From NCBI GenBank assembly GCA_963783175.1, contig CAWANG010000022.1, forward strand, positions 136,560 through 200,559: 64,000 nt of DNA, given 5' to 3'. How positions within the stretch are numbered: position 1 is the first letter of the stretch; the number at the start of each line of letters is the position of its first letter. This document shows, piece by piece, positions 27,526 to 36,032 of this stretch. Under the pieces are notes generated by a model. It had not been told where the DNA came from, made no database searches, and was given only the letters and a program-made list of their open reading frames with translations. Origin of the DNA: Roseiarcus sp963783175. Lineage in GTDB: Bacteria > Pseudomonadota > Alphaproteobacteria > Rhizobiales > Beijerinckiaceae. Both the position numbers and the translations under genes were made by a program.

Positions 27526-27682
27526 GTTCGCCTCCTGCCCGAAAGCGACGGCCGTCCGTTCGGCGCCAAGCAGCGCCGGGAGAGGCCAATCGGTCTCGGA
27601 ATGACCTTTTATATAGGGAGCCCCATTGATCGGTCCAACGAATGTTTGTAGAGTAACTGATCGAAATTTAGGATGAGTCGTC

Positions 27683-28546
27683 ATGCTTGACACCGACCAG
27701 CTTCGTTCTTTCCTCGCCATCGTCGACTGCGGCTCGTTCACCAAGGCGGCCGAGCGCGTCCACAAGACCCAGTCCGCCGTCTCGATGCACATCCGCCGGC
27801 TGGAGGAACAATTGGGATGCGCGTTGTTCGTGAAGCACGGGCGGGGCGCGCGGCTTACCGCCGAGGGCGAGCGGCTGATCGAATTCGCGCGGCGCATCAT
27901 CCAGGTCGAGGCCGGGGCGCTGGCCGCCCTATCGCGGAAGGGACTTCGAGGCGCCGTCCGGCTCGGGATTCCGGACGACTACGCCGAGTCGTTCCTGGCC
28001 GAGATCGTTGCGCGCTTCAATCGCCGCCACCCCTTGGTTGAAGTCTCGGTCGTCTGCGAGGCGTCGACGGAGCTCGCCGCACAGGTCGCCGCGGGAGCGC
28101 TGGAGCTGGCGCTGGTCACCGACCACGACGAGATCAAGGGCCTAGAACTCCTGCGCGAAGAGCCCCTGGTTTGGGTCGCGGCCGAGGGGTTCCGCCTCGA
28201 GGCGGGGGCTCCGATTCCACTCGCGCTCGGCAGCGCCACCTGCATCTGGCGGCGCGCGACCGAAACTGCGCTCGCGGCGGCCCCCGGCCTGACCCGCGCG
28301 CGGTTCTTTTCCAAGAACTTCACCGCGATCGGCACGGTCGTGCGCGCCGGCCTTGCGGCGACGATCCTGCCCGCCTCGATGGTCGGCCCCGGCCTCCGGC
28401 TCCTCGGGCGAGCCGAGGGCCTGCCTGAATTGCCTCTGACCCGCATGGGCCTCATCCATGCGCCCGGACGCCCGACCGAGGAAGCGAGCGCGCTCGCCGA
28501 AGCGATCCGCGGGACCATCGGGGCGCCGGCCCGCCAGGCCGCATGA
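27683..28546 (+). CDS. LysR-family transcriptional regulator
   Basis: A 287-residue regulator. The winged helix-turn-helix occupies residues 3-62 (LDTDQLRSFLAIVDCGSFTK, then TQSAVSMHIRRLEEQLG), followed by the linker helix and an effector domain from about residue 90 (GAVRLGIPDDYAESFL). It diverges from the DUF1127 gene. Paired TGATCG elements near 27628 and 27660 lie in the shared interval and could be its binding sites; this is inference. The effector is not evident. Confidence 0.93.
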   Translation: MLDTDQLRSFLAIVDCGSFTKAAERVHKTQSAVSMHIRRLEEQLGCALFVKHGRGARLTAEGERLIEFARRIIQVEAGALAALSRKGLRGAVRLGIPDDYAESFLAEIVARFNRRHPLVEVSVVCEASTELAAQVAAGALELALVTDHDEIKGLELLREEPLVWVAAEGFRLEAGAPIPLALGSATCIWRRATETALAAAPGLTRARFFSKNFTAIGTVVRAGLAATILPASMVGPGLRLLGRAEGLPELPLTRMGLIHAPGRPTEEASALAEAIRGTIGAPARQAA

Positions 28547-28615
28547 GCGGGCGCTGGCCCCGGATTTTGGTCGAAGTCAGCCCCCGTTACCTTCGGTCAT
28601 CACTAAGGGTTAGGG

Positions 28616-28630
28616 TTAAGAGGCCATTAA
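28616..28630 (+). promoter_or_regulatory. CtrA-like box upstream of the outer-membrane protein gene
   Basis: TTAA (28616-28619) and TTAA (28627-28630) are separated by exactly seven bases, matching the full CtrA consensus TTAA-N7-TTAA. It lies 79 bases upstream of the chosen start of the beta-barrel gene, a class of envelope gene often under cell-cycle or envelope control in alphaproteobacteria. Confidence 0.55.
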
Positions 28631-28708
28631 GACGGCATGACACGCTCTCCGGGTTTCGGAGCGCGCCGGCGGGGTCCAGCGCCGAACGCAGGGATCGCCG
28701 TCGTGGCC

Positions 28709-29596
28709 ATGCTGAAGGCCCTCGCCATCGCGGCGATTGGCGCCGCCTCATGCGGATGGGCGAGGGCCGCCGATCTGCCGCCGGCGCCGTCCCTCCCTCC
28801 GCTGTCGCCCGTCGAGGCGCCGTTCGGCGGCTGGTATCTGCGGGGCGACGTCGGAATCGGCGTCAATTCGACAGCCCCGGAGCTGCAAACGGCGCCGGAT
28901 CCGATCGCGGCGGGCGTTGCGGGCGGGTTTATTTCCGGCGCCGCGACGACCCAAACGTTCAACAACGCGACGCTATCGCCGTTTGGCATGATCGACTTCG
29001 GCGCCGGCTACCAATTCGACAACTGGTTCCGCGTCGACGCGACGCTTGAATATCGCGCCGGCGCCCGCCTCCGGTCCCATTACGCGCTGACTGACCCGGC
29101 TTCGCCCACCTTCGGCGGCTCGGCCCAAGACGCCGGTACCTTCCGCGCCGACGTCGCCTCGATCGTCGGCCTCGTCAACGGCTATGCGAGTCCGGGAACC
29201 TGGTACGGTCTCACGCCGTTCCTCGGCGTCGGCGCCGGCTTCGCGGGCAACAAGCTGTCCGGCTCTACCAACCAGGATTACCCGTCGCTCGGCCCAGCGG
29301 GCTACGCCAACGGATCGAGGACGAGCTTTGCCTGGGCGCTGATGGCCGGCGTCGACTACGATATCAGTGCGAACCTGAGGCTCGAGTTCGGCTATCGCTA
29401 TCTCAACTACGGCTTGATCACGACCGGCGGCTCGAACTGTCTGGCGGGCGGGAGCGGCGGAACATTCCCGATCGCCAATTGCGGCGGCGGCGCAAACACG
29501 ATCTCATCGCGCAATAGGCTGGCTTCGAACGACTTCCGGTTGGGCGTCATCTACCTGATCGGCGAGGCGCCGACGCCGGTCGCCGGCCGGGACTGA
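28709..29596 (+). CDS. Outer-membrane beta-barrel protein, Omp25/RopB-like
   Basis: A 295-residue exported protein. The signal peptide runs from MLKALAIAAIGAASC to ARAADLPP, and the AADLP/xPP junction is typical of rhizobial outer-membrane proteins. The mature part has alternating beta strands (GGWYLRGDVGIGVNS, NLRLEFGYRYLNYG, DFRLGVIYLIGE) of an OmpA-type barrel. The ATG at 28709 was preferred to an upstream one at 28637 because it starts the signal peptide directly. A CtrA-like box precedes it. Probably a structural or adhesive surface protein. Confidence 0.8.
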   Translation: MLKALAIAAIGAASCGWARAADLPPAPSLPPLSPVEAPFGGWYLRGDVGIGVNSTAPELQTAPDPIAAGVAGGFISGAATTQTFNNATLSPFGMIDFGAGYQFDNWFRVDATLEYRAGARLRSHYALTDPASPTFGGSAQDAGTFRADVASIVGLVNGYASPGTWYGLTPFLGVGAGFAGNKLSGSTNQDYPSLGPAGYANGSRTSFAWALMAGVDYDISANLRLEFGYRYLNYGLITTGGSNCLAGGSGGTFPIANCGGGANTISSRNRLASNDFRLGVIYLIGEAPTPVAGRD

Positions 29597-29754
29597 TCGC
29601 CGTTCTCCTGATCTCAGCCGCGCCACGTTGCGCGGATTGCCTTCGGCGGCAGCTCGGACTATGCCGTCCGGCGCTTCTCGTTCCGAGGCTCGCGCTCCGT
29701 TTCCTGCTGGGCGCGGGTAAACCGCAGAATGCGCCCCGGCTGCCGAAGAGATTC

Positions 29755-30687
29755 ATGACTGACGCGACTGCGCCAAGAGCCGGGCTCATGCATTCGGCTT
29801 GGGCCAACCCGATCCTGCTCCTGATTCTCACGACCCTGATCTGGGCCGGCCACTCGATCGTCGGCCGGTTGGCGGTCGGCCAGATCGGGCCGATGACCCT
29901 GACCTGCCTGCGTTGGGGGGTGGCGCTCATTCCCATCCTGATAACCGCCCGCCCGGCGCTGCGGCGCGACTGGCCGGTTCTTCGCGCGCACTGGCGATAT
30001 ATGGCGGCGATGGGCGCGCTCGGCTACACCGGGTTCAACGCGCTATTCTATGTCGCGGCGCATCGAACGAGCGCGCTCAATCTGTCGATCATCCAGGGCG
30101 CGATCCCAGCGCTGGTGTTGATCGGCGCGCGGCTCTTCCTGGGCGCCCGGTTCACCGCGCTGCAGGCGCTCGGCGCCTTGACGACCATGGCCGGCGTGGC
30201 GGCGATCGCCGCTCAGGGCGACCTCAACCGGCTCGCGGCGCTGGCGTTCAATGGCGGCGACGTGATGATGTTCATCGCCGCGGTTCTCTATGCCGGCTAT
30301 ACGATCGGGTTGCGCGAGCGGCCCCGGGTCTCAGGCTTGAGCCTGCTCGCCGGGATGGCTCTGGCCGCTTTCGTCACCTCCGTGCCGCTGATGGTCTGGG
30401 AGATCGCCGCCGGCGGCTTCATCTGGCCGACCGCGGCCGGCTACGCGACGCTCGTCTATGTCGCGCTGGGGCCTGCCTTCGTCTCGCAGATCATGTTCAT
30501 GCGCGGGGTCGAACTGATCGGGCCGGGCCGGGCGGGGGTGTTCGTTAATCTGGTGCCAGCGTTCGGCGCCATCATGGCGGTTGCAATTTTGGGCGAGCCG
30601 TTCGCAGCCTATCACGTCGTCGCGCTGATGCTGGTCGTCGGCGGCATCGCGATCGCGCAGCGGGGTTCGGGCGATCGCGCGCGCTAA
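29755..30687 (+). CDS. DMT-superfamily (EamA) transporter
   Basis: A 310-residue inner-membrane protein with ten predicted helices in two EamA repeats. The first starts LLLILTTLIWAGHSIVGRLA and the second is centred on GDVMMFIAAVLYAGYTIGL. The C-terminal end has the usual GEPFAAYHVVALMLVVGGIA. Such proteins export amino acids, nucleobases or metabolites by proton coupling. GAAGAG precedes the ATG. The dienelactone hydrolase gene follows after 28 bases, so they may be co-transcribed. The substrate is unknown. Confidence 0.9.
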   Translation: MTDATAPRAGLMHSAWANPILLLILTTLIWAGHSIVGRLAVGQIGPMTLTCLRWGVALIPILITARPALRRDWPVLRAHWRYMAAMGALGYTGFNALFYVAAHRTSALNLSIIQGAIPALVLIGARLFLGARFTALQALGALTTMAGVAAIAAQGDLNRLAALAFNGGDVMMFIAAVLYAGYTIGLRERPRVSGLSLLAGMALAAFVTSVPLMVWEIAAGGFIWPTAAGYATLVYVALGPAFVSQIMFMRGVELIGPGRAGVFVNLVPAFGAIMAVAILGEPFAAYHVVALMLVVGGIAIAQRGSGDRAR

Positions 30688-30715
30688 AGCGTTTCTTGAA
30701 CGGAAGGAGATTGAA

Positions 30716-31381
30716 ATGGCCTGGATTGAACTGAAACCTGAGGGCGCGGGCCCGATTCGAGCCTGGCGCGCCGATCCGAGCGGACGCCCGCATGGCGGCG
30801 TGGTCGTCGTGCAGGAGATCTTCGGCGTCAACTCGCATATCCGCGCGGTCACGGACCGGTTCGCTGCCGACGGGTATCTCGCGGTCGCGCCGGCGATCTT
30901 CGAACACGCCGAGAAGGGCTTCGAGGTCGGCTACGATCCCGAATCAAGGGCGCGCGGCATGGCGATCGCCAGCAAGGCGGACCGCGAGCAGATATTGAGA
31001 GACGTCGCCGCGGCGGTCGAGGTCGTCAAGGAAGGCGGCAAGGTCGCGGTGGTCGGCTTCTGCCTCGGAGGCACCATCGCCTGGGCGGCGGCGGGACGGC
31101 TCAACGGATTGAGCGCCGCGGTCGGCTATTATGGCGGCGGCATCATCGGCCTCAAGGACCTGAAGCCGCACGTCCCGACGCTGCTGCATTTTGGCGACAA
31201 GGACCAGCATATTCCGATCGCCGGCGTGCGGGAGGTCGCAGCAGCCCACCCGGAGGTCGAGGTCCATATCTATCCCGCCGATCACGGCTTCAACTGCGAC
31301 CAGCGCGAGAGCTACGACGCCCCGAGCGCGGCGCTCGCCTGGACCCGCACGCTGGCCTTCCTCCGCAAGCACCTGGGATGA
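30716..31381 (+). CDS. Dienelactone hydrolase family protein
   Basis: A 221-residue alpha/beta hydrolase with the Cys nucleophile motif GFCLGG (Cys about residue 116), the VVVVQEIFGVNSHIR N-terminal motif, the Asp in HFGDKDQHIP and the His in YPADHGFNC. The triad Cys-Asp-His is therefore complete. Family members open dienelactones in aromatic catabolism or hydrolyse other small esters. AAGGAG precedes the ATG. No ring-cleavage genes are nearby, so the pathway is open. Confidence 0.92.
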   Translation: MAWIELKPEGAGPIRAWRADPSGRPHGGVVVVQEIFGVNSHIRAVTDRFAADGYLAVAPAIFEHAEKGFEVGYDPESRARGMAIASKADREQILRDVAAAVEVVKEGGKVAVVGFCLGGTIAWAAAGRLNGLSAAVGYYGGGIIGLKDLKPHVPTLLHFGDKDQHIPIAGVREVAAAHPEVEVHIYPADHGFNCDQRESYDAPSAALAWTRTLAFLRKHLG

Positions 31382-31448
31382 GGTCGCGCCCTGATCCGGC
31401 GCCAAGCCATTTGAGGAGCCGGCGATCGAAAGGCGGACTACACGTGGG

Positions 31449-32019
31449 CTAGCCCGGAGTCTCCGTTCTGGATCGGGCGACGGGGCCATATATCGAGGCT
31501 CGGTTCCGCCGCCAGGCAAGAGCGCCGATTCCAGCGAAGCCGATCAGCATCGCAGCCCACACCGAAAGCTCCGGAATGGCCGCCGGCGTAAACGAGATCC
31601 CTGAGAAGCCCGAAGCGTTTCCCGTGACCAGGGACGTTGGGCCTGACAATGTATTCTGGCCGAAGTCGTTGAGGTACAGCACCCAATTTGCGCCGGACGC
31701 CGTATATTTGGCGGCAACGACCTGACCGGCGGAAACCTCGAAGCTATTGGCAAACGGGCCGCCCGTTGTGTTGAGGGGAGGCGCGAAGGTCTCTTCCAGC
31801 CCCGCTGGAAAACTGTTGATAATGACGCTCTCGGCCGACGAGAATGCGTTATCGGCAAGCCCGATGATTTCGCCGGTGACCGTTCCTGGCACGTTATTGG
31901 GGCTGAAGTCGCCATTGTCGGTGAAAGAAAAGTCGAAGTTGAGTAGCGCGGCGGCCTGGACCCCGGTCGCGCCAAGGACCGCGACAGCCAAGCCAGCAAA
32001 AAAGCGAAAGCCCTCTCAT
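31449..32019 (-). CDS. PEP-CTERM-type exported protein, frame broken in the signal peptide
   Basis: The mature part (about 160 residues) is Ser/Thr/Asn-rich and ends with a sorting signal: IPELSVWAAMLIGFAGIGAL followed by WRRNR, that is the motif, a membrane helix and a basic tail, close to the PEPxxWA variant. A signal peptide MRGLSLFAGLAVAVLGATG is restored by removing one base from the six-base homopolymer at 31998-32003 (six T in the coding strand); as written the ATG at 32019 leads out of frame. The protein would be exported and cleaved by an exosortase or archaeosortase-like enzyme outside the window. The homopolymer could also be a true phase-variable tract. Confidence 0.7.
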
Positions 32020-32175
32020 CGCACAGGTCCCGCTCTTGCCTCCGCTCCGGCCTCTGCGACGGGCCCGTCCCCCGGAGCCACAGCAACGCACAGCATCTCA
32101 ACCAGAAGTGCGTTGTCAAGACGGCCAAGGCGATCGCCACAAACCCTGTCTCGCGACGCCACAGGACGATTGCCG

Positions 32176-32382
32176 CTAGCGGCATTGGGCGGCTTCAATC
32201 GCGCTTGCGATCGCCGCATCGATTTGTTCAGGCAACTCGGCGACGTCTATGCCGATCTGATCGCCCGGAATCCAGATTCTCGTGCCTCCGCCATGCGGCA
32301 CGAAGGTGGCCGCAAGAGCCATGTTTACCCTTATCGGCTTTCCGCTCTCGATGAGCGTGCACGTGATCCACGCGTGATACAT
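32176..32382 (-). CDS. Conserved-looking small protein
   Basis: A 68-residue protein, MYHAWITCTLIESGKPIRVN then NMALAATFVPHGGGTRIWIP, ending with an Ala-rich helix. GAGGGG lies just before the ATG, a strong start. The pattern of a short beta-rich N-terminus with a VN-M pair and a final helix resembles small FlbD-like proteins, but the similarity is too weak to name it. It is a single gene, divergent from the cytochrome P450. Confidence 0.6.
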   Translation of the reverse strand: MYHAWITCTLIESGKPIRVNMALAATFVPHGGGTRIWIPGDQIGIDVAELPEQIDAAIASAIEAAQCR

Positions 32383-32546
32383 GGTTTTCCCCTCGGCCCG
32401 CGCGTAAGCGTAGCACGGAATTGGCGCGGCGCGAGCCCTGTGCGGCGCGGTCCTTCAATGGACGGTCGCCCTGATCCGTGTTAGGCGTCGGCTTCGCGTT
32501 AACTGCGGCGGGCGCCCGCCGACACCGGGTCCGAGGGAGGCCGGCA

Positions 32547-33809
32547 ATGACGGTCGCATCGTCGGTGATGAATGCGGCGGCGGCCGTCGATCATGCCGCG
32601 CTCGCCGAGGCGATGCCGCTCGACGAGATCAACGTCAGCGATCCCAGATTGTATCAGCAGGACGTCTGGCAGCCGTACTTCCGTCGTTTGCGGCGGGACG
32701 CGCCGGTGCACTATTGCAAGGAAAGTCCGCTCGGCCCGTTCTGGTCGGTGACCAAGCACAAGGACATCATTGCCGTCGAGGTGGACCACAAGACATTCTC
32801 TTCGCTCGACGGCATCACCTTGCGCGACCGGCCGGGCGACCTCGAGCTGCCGATGTTCATCGCCATGGATCCGCCCAAGCATGACGTCCAGCGCAAGGTG
32901 GTGCAGCCGATCGTCTCGCCGGACAATCTCGCCAATTTCGAAGGGCTCATCAGGGGCCGCGTCCGCGCCGTGCTCGACGGTCTGCCGCGCGGCGAAACCT
33001 TCAATTGGGTGGACAAGGTCTCGATCGAGCTCACCGCGCAGATGCTGGCGACCCTGTTTGACTTCCCGTTCGAGGATCGGCGCAAGCTCAGCTACTGGTC
33101 GGACGTGTCGACCGCCGTGCCTTATGAGGGCGGTCTGGTCGAAAGCGAGGAGCAGCGCGAGGCGGTGTTCCGTGAGTGCCTCGCCTACTTCATGAATTTG
33201 TGGAACGAGCGCGTCAACGCCGAGCCGCGCCCCGACCTCATCTCGATGCTCGCCCACGGCGAATCGACCCGCAACATGAGCGCCCGCGAATATCTCGGCA
33301 ACGTCATTTTGCTCATCGTCGGCGGCAACGACACGACGCGCAATTCGATGAGCGGAGGTCTGCTGTTCCTGAGTCAGAACCCGGATGAGTTCAGGAAGCT
33401 CCGCGCCCGGCCCGAACTCGTCGAGTCGATGGCGCCGGAAATCATCCGCTACCAGACGCCGCTCGCTTATATGCGCCGCACGGCGCTCGCCGACGTCGAG
33501 TTCGGCGGCAAGCTCATCCACAAGGGCGACAAGGTCGCGATGTGGTATATTTCTGGCAACCGCGACGAAGAGGCGATCGAGGATCCCGACCGCTTCATCA
33601 TCGACCGCCCGCGCCCCCGCCAGCACCTCTCGTTCGGCTTCGGCATCCACCGCTGCGTCGGCAAGAACCTGGCCGAAATGCAATTGAAGATCCTGTGGGA
33701 GGAAATCCTCGATCGCCTGCCGGCAATCGAGGTCGTCGGCGAGCCAAAGCGCGTCTTCTCGGCCTTCGTGCACGGCATCACCGAACTGCCGGTGCGCATT
33801 CCGGCTTAG
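32547..33809 (+). CDS. Cytochrome P450, CYP153-like alkane/fatty-acid omega-hydroxylase
   Basis: A 420-residue soluble P450. The heme-binding loop is LSFGFGIHRCVGKNLAEM, the I-helix is GGNDTTRNSMSGG, and the ExxR is EIIR. The I-helix sequence, the VHYCKESPLGPFWSVT N-terminal block and the KGDKVAMWYISGNRDE segment are those of the CYP153 family, which hydroxylates alkane or fatty-acid termini. The ATG at 32547 follows GAGGGAGG. The ferredoxin and ferredoxin reductase that usually accompany CYP153 are absent from this locus, so electron partners must be elsewhere. Substrate assignment is by family only. Confidence 0.93.
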   Translation: MTVASSVMNAAAAVDHAALAEAMPLDEINVSDPRLYQQDVWQPYFRRLRRDAPVHYCKESPLGPFWSVTKHKDIIAVEVDHKTFSSLDGITLRDRPGDLELPMFIAMDPPKHDVQRKVVQPIVSPDNLANFEGLIRGRVRAVLDGLPRGETFNWVDKVSIELTAQMLATLFDFPFEDRRKLSYWSDVSTAVPYEGGLVESEEQREAVFRECLAYFMNLWNERVNAEPRPDLISMLAHGESTRNMSAREYLGNVILLIVGGNDTTRNSMSGGLLFLSQNPDEFRKLRARPELVESMAPEIIRYQTPLAYMRRTALADVEFGGKLIHKGDKVAMWYISGNRDEEAIEDPDRFIIDRPRPRQHLSFGFGIHRCVGKNLAEMQLKILWEEILDRLPAIEVVGEPKRVFSAFVHGITELPVRIPA

Positions 33810-33877
33810 TCAGCCCGGCCGGAGCTGGCGTTCTCGCCTCCGCTCTCGGTGGAATCGCAGTCCACGGTCAAATTGCT

Positions 33878-34648
33878 TTATTTGAGCGCCTGCGCCGGGA
33901 TAACCCCGGTCGCAAACGCGACCGCGGCCGCGTGGGTCAGATTCATGCAGCGCAACTTGTGGCGGGCCCCGTCCAGGTGCGTTTTCACGCTGCCAAACGC
34001 GACACCCAGGATTTCCGCGATTTCCTGATAGGTTTTTCCGCGCGCCGCCCAGAGCAGACATTGCTCCTCCCGGGAGGACAACTGGACCGGAAAGCTCGGC
34101 AATTTGGAATTGATGTTCGCCGCCGAATCAATCAGCACCGACAACAGTTGGAGCCCACGCATATTGGTGGCCTTGTAGGTTTCCCATTCGTCTTTCGCGA
34201 GATCGCTGGTGAACGAAACGAGCGCGAACACCCCACGCCGATTGCGCAGAGGAATGGAAAGGCCGTTGCGCCCGATGCCATGATTCGATGCGTCGGCGAA
34301 GAATGCCTTCGTCTCAGGGTCGTCAAGCGGCACACTGGCCCAGTCGAATGGTCGTTGAGCTTGGCGGCCGAAAGAAATTACCGGATCGTTAATCATATAT
34401 TTCTTCACGAAATATCGGTGCTGCCACAGCCGCGGATAGGTGACGACCGCGACGAGCAGACAAATATCGGCGCTCTTGTCTGGCGACAGGCGCAAATAGG
34501 CGATATGGCAAAGACCAATTTCGGCGGTGATCGTTTTCAGCGTCCCCGCGAGATCCTGCTCAACCGCGCCAAGAATTATGTCTGTCAGTCTTGACGTGGC
34601 GGATTCGAGACTGGCCGCAGTCCTCAACGCGAGGCTATGGACGGACAT
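33878..34648 (-). CDS. luxR: LuxR-family quorum-sensing regulator
   Basis: A 256-residue LuxR-type regulator. The N-terminal autoinducer-binding domain spans about residues 25-170 (RYFVKKYMINDPVISFG, RPFDWASVPL), and the C-terminal helix-turn-helix is LSSREEQCLLWAARGKTYQE then SVKTHLDGARHKL. It is the last gene of the luxI-orf74-luxR unit, and its ATG overlaps the end of the small gene by 14 bases. It should bind the acyl-homoserine lactone made by the neighbouring synthase. No clear lux box was found upstream of luxI. Confidence 0.92.
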   Translation of the reverse strand: MSVHSLALRTAASLESATSRLTDIILGAVEQDLAGTLKTITAEIGLCHIAYLRLSPDKSADICLLVAVVTYPRLWQHRYFVKKYMINDPVISFGRQAQRPFDWASVPLDDPETKAFFADASNHGIGRNGLSIPLRNRRGVFALVSFTSDLAKDEWETYKATNMRGLQLLSVLIDSAANINSKLPSFPVQLSSREEQCLLWAARGKTYQEIAEILGVAFGSVKTHLDGARHKLRCMNLTHAAAVAFATGVIPAQALK

Positions 34649-34859
34649 TGAAGATCCCGAGCATCACTTCATCCCGCGCATGCGCTACCATATAGCCGGC
34701 TTCTGGGTCTATTCTACCCGAAACATGAGTGCATAATTCAAGCAATTCGACGCAAATTGAGTACAACCTGCGCGCCTCGCAAGCAGACAGATTCAATTCT
34801 CCAACGTGTGGTTTTGCTTCTTCGGGCTCTGGGACGCGCTTTTTCAATTTCTTGGCCAA
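34635..34859 (-). CDS. Small protein encoded between luxI and luxR
   Basis: A 74-residue protein starting with TTG at 34859; GGGAGG stands five bases upstream, which decides the start. It has a Lys/Glu-rich N-terminus (AKKLKKRVPEPEEAKP), then a helical part, LNLSACEARRLYSICVELLE, and ends GIFNVRP. No known family (not RsaL, RsaM or TraM as far as can be seen). It overlaps luxR by 14 bases and follows luxI on the same strand, so it is made with both. Position suggests a modulator of the quorum-sensing switch. Confidence 0.65.
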   Translation of the reverse strand: MAKKLKKRVPEPEEAKPHVGELNLSACEARRLYSICVELLELCTHVSGRIDPEAGYMVAHARDEVMLGIFNVRP

Positions 34860-35015
34860 TCGGGCCTCCCATCTTGATTCACCAGTCGAAAGGCAGTGTG
34901 ATGACGTAGCAGGAGAATGACAATCAACAGACTTGTAGACGACAAAACATGAACATCGCCTACAGCGCCTAAAATGAGCCCCCTGAAGATCGTCGCTTGA
35001 CGCCCGACGTCTTTC

Positions 35016-35654
35016 TCAAACGAAGGCGAGTTCCCTCGCACCCGGAGCGAGGACTGAGTCCTCGATTCCCGCTGCGGTTCGGAACGCCTTCAGCGGGCCC
35101 TCGCCGGTGTCGAAAAGGCCCGCGAAGCTCATTGCCCCGCCGATACGTTGCGGCGCGCCAATGATCAGGGGATTGCATCCCGCGGCTCTCAGGACGCGGA
35201 AAATCCTGGCGTCAAAGACGGAAACGACTTGCGTCAACCCGGCGGCGACCGCGACTTCGCCGATTCCCAATATGAGCTCGCTCAGGACATAATTGACGCC
35301 GCTCTTGCTTCGATCCGGCTGGCCCGGCGCTGTGACAGCGCAGATTCGTGAACTTTCCCATATTGTGGCGCTCTCGATGAAGTCTCCGTCGAGCAACTGC
35401 GGGAACACATCGCGCAACATGTTTGGACCAGTGGTCGGCAGAAGTCTCAACGAGCCCCAGTATTCTTCAGTATCCGGATCGACAGATACGAGATACAGGG
35501 GGTTAGCGTCGTCGAAACAGTCTCGCTCATAACCGTCTTTCACTTCGACATCCCAGCCGAGCCGGTCCGAAAAAGTTTCCGCCCGATTGCGGAACATCGC
35601 ATCGATTTCTTTCGGGAAGAATGACGCATACGAGCCCTCGATAAGCTTCAACAT
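35016..35654 (-). CDS. luxI: Acyl-homoserine lactone synthase
   Basis: A 212-residue LuxI-type enzyme. The conserved residues fall at nearly the same numbers as in LuxI and TraI: R24, F28, W34, D45, D48, R70, F84, E100 and R103. It joins an acyl chain from acyl-ACP (or acyl-CoA) to S-adenosylmethionine. The ATG at 35654 is preferred over one six codons upstream because it opens the family sequence (MLKLIEG). Chain length cannot be read from sequence. First gene of the luxI-orf74-luxR unit. Confidence 0.95.
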   Translation of the reverse strand: MLKLIEGSYASFFPKEIDAMFRNRAETFSDRLGWDVEVKDGYERDCFDDANPLYLVSVDPDTEEYWGSLRLLPTTGPNMLRDVFPQLLDGDFIESATIWESSRICAVTAPGQPDRSKSGVNYVLSELILGIGEVAVAAGLTQVVSVFDARIFRVLRAAGCNPLIIGAPQRIGGAMSFAGLFDTGEGPLKAFRTAAGIEDSVLAPGARELAFV

Positions 35655-36032
35655 CGCAAAACTCCTATTCACATCGGAAGCCAGGGAACTTCAGGCGCTT
35701 CCGCTTGGCAAAACCGGCGCGAGACTGAGCCTGCCCCGGCGGCGTCGCATAATGTTCTTGTTTTGTTCATAGTGTGAAAAAGAGAAATCCGAGTCAAAGA
35801 ATCCAGCATCCCGCAGTGTGAGTTTTCGAAAGGTTTGGTTAACCAGGAAAATGGAATCTGTTCCGCCGCCGAGGTCGACGGGCGGCATTCCCGCCGCGGC
35901 GGATCGACGCCTATTCCCGGTTTTTCCGTGCTGAGCCGCGAGCGGCGCGGTCCGGCGGCGCACAGCCGGATGGTCAACGCGCCTCGGGACGCAGAGCAAC
36001 AATTCGACGGTCGCGAACCTGTCGCGGCGCGC
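35655..36032. other. Leader/promoter region of luxI
   Basis: This 378-bp gap lies between luxI and metF, both on the minus strand. It contains a 7-bp inverted repeat with a 15-base spacer (35675-35681 and 35697-35703) just upstream of the luxI start and a perfect 10-bp palindrome, TGGTTAACCA, at 35836-35845. Neither has the 18-20-bp form of a classical lux box. Short open frames here show no motif. Confidence 0.45.

Noticed and set aside
28606..28620. Telomere-like TTAGGG repeats
   Set aside because: Only two adjacent units occur, in a promoter region next to a CtrA-like box; there is no array or hairpin end.
33542..34594. Plus-strand frame of 350 codons over luxR
   Set aside because: Antisense to luxR and to the end of the P450 gene; Arg-rich and without motifs.
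35655..35850. A lux box upstream of luxI
   Set aside because: No 18-20-bp imperfect palindrome with CTG/CAG-type ends was found; the inverted repeat at 35675-35703 has short arms and too long a spacer.
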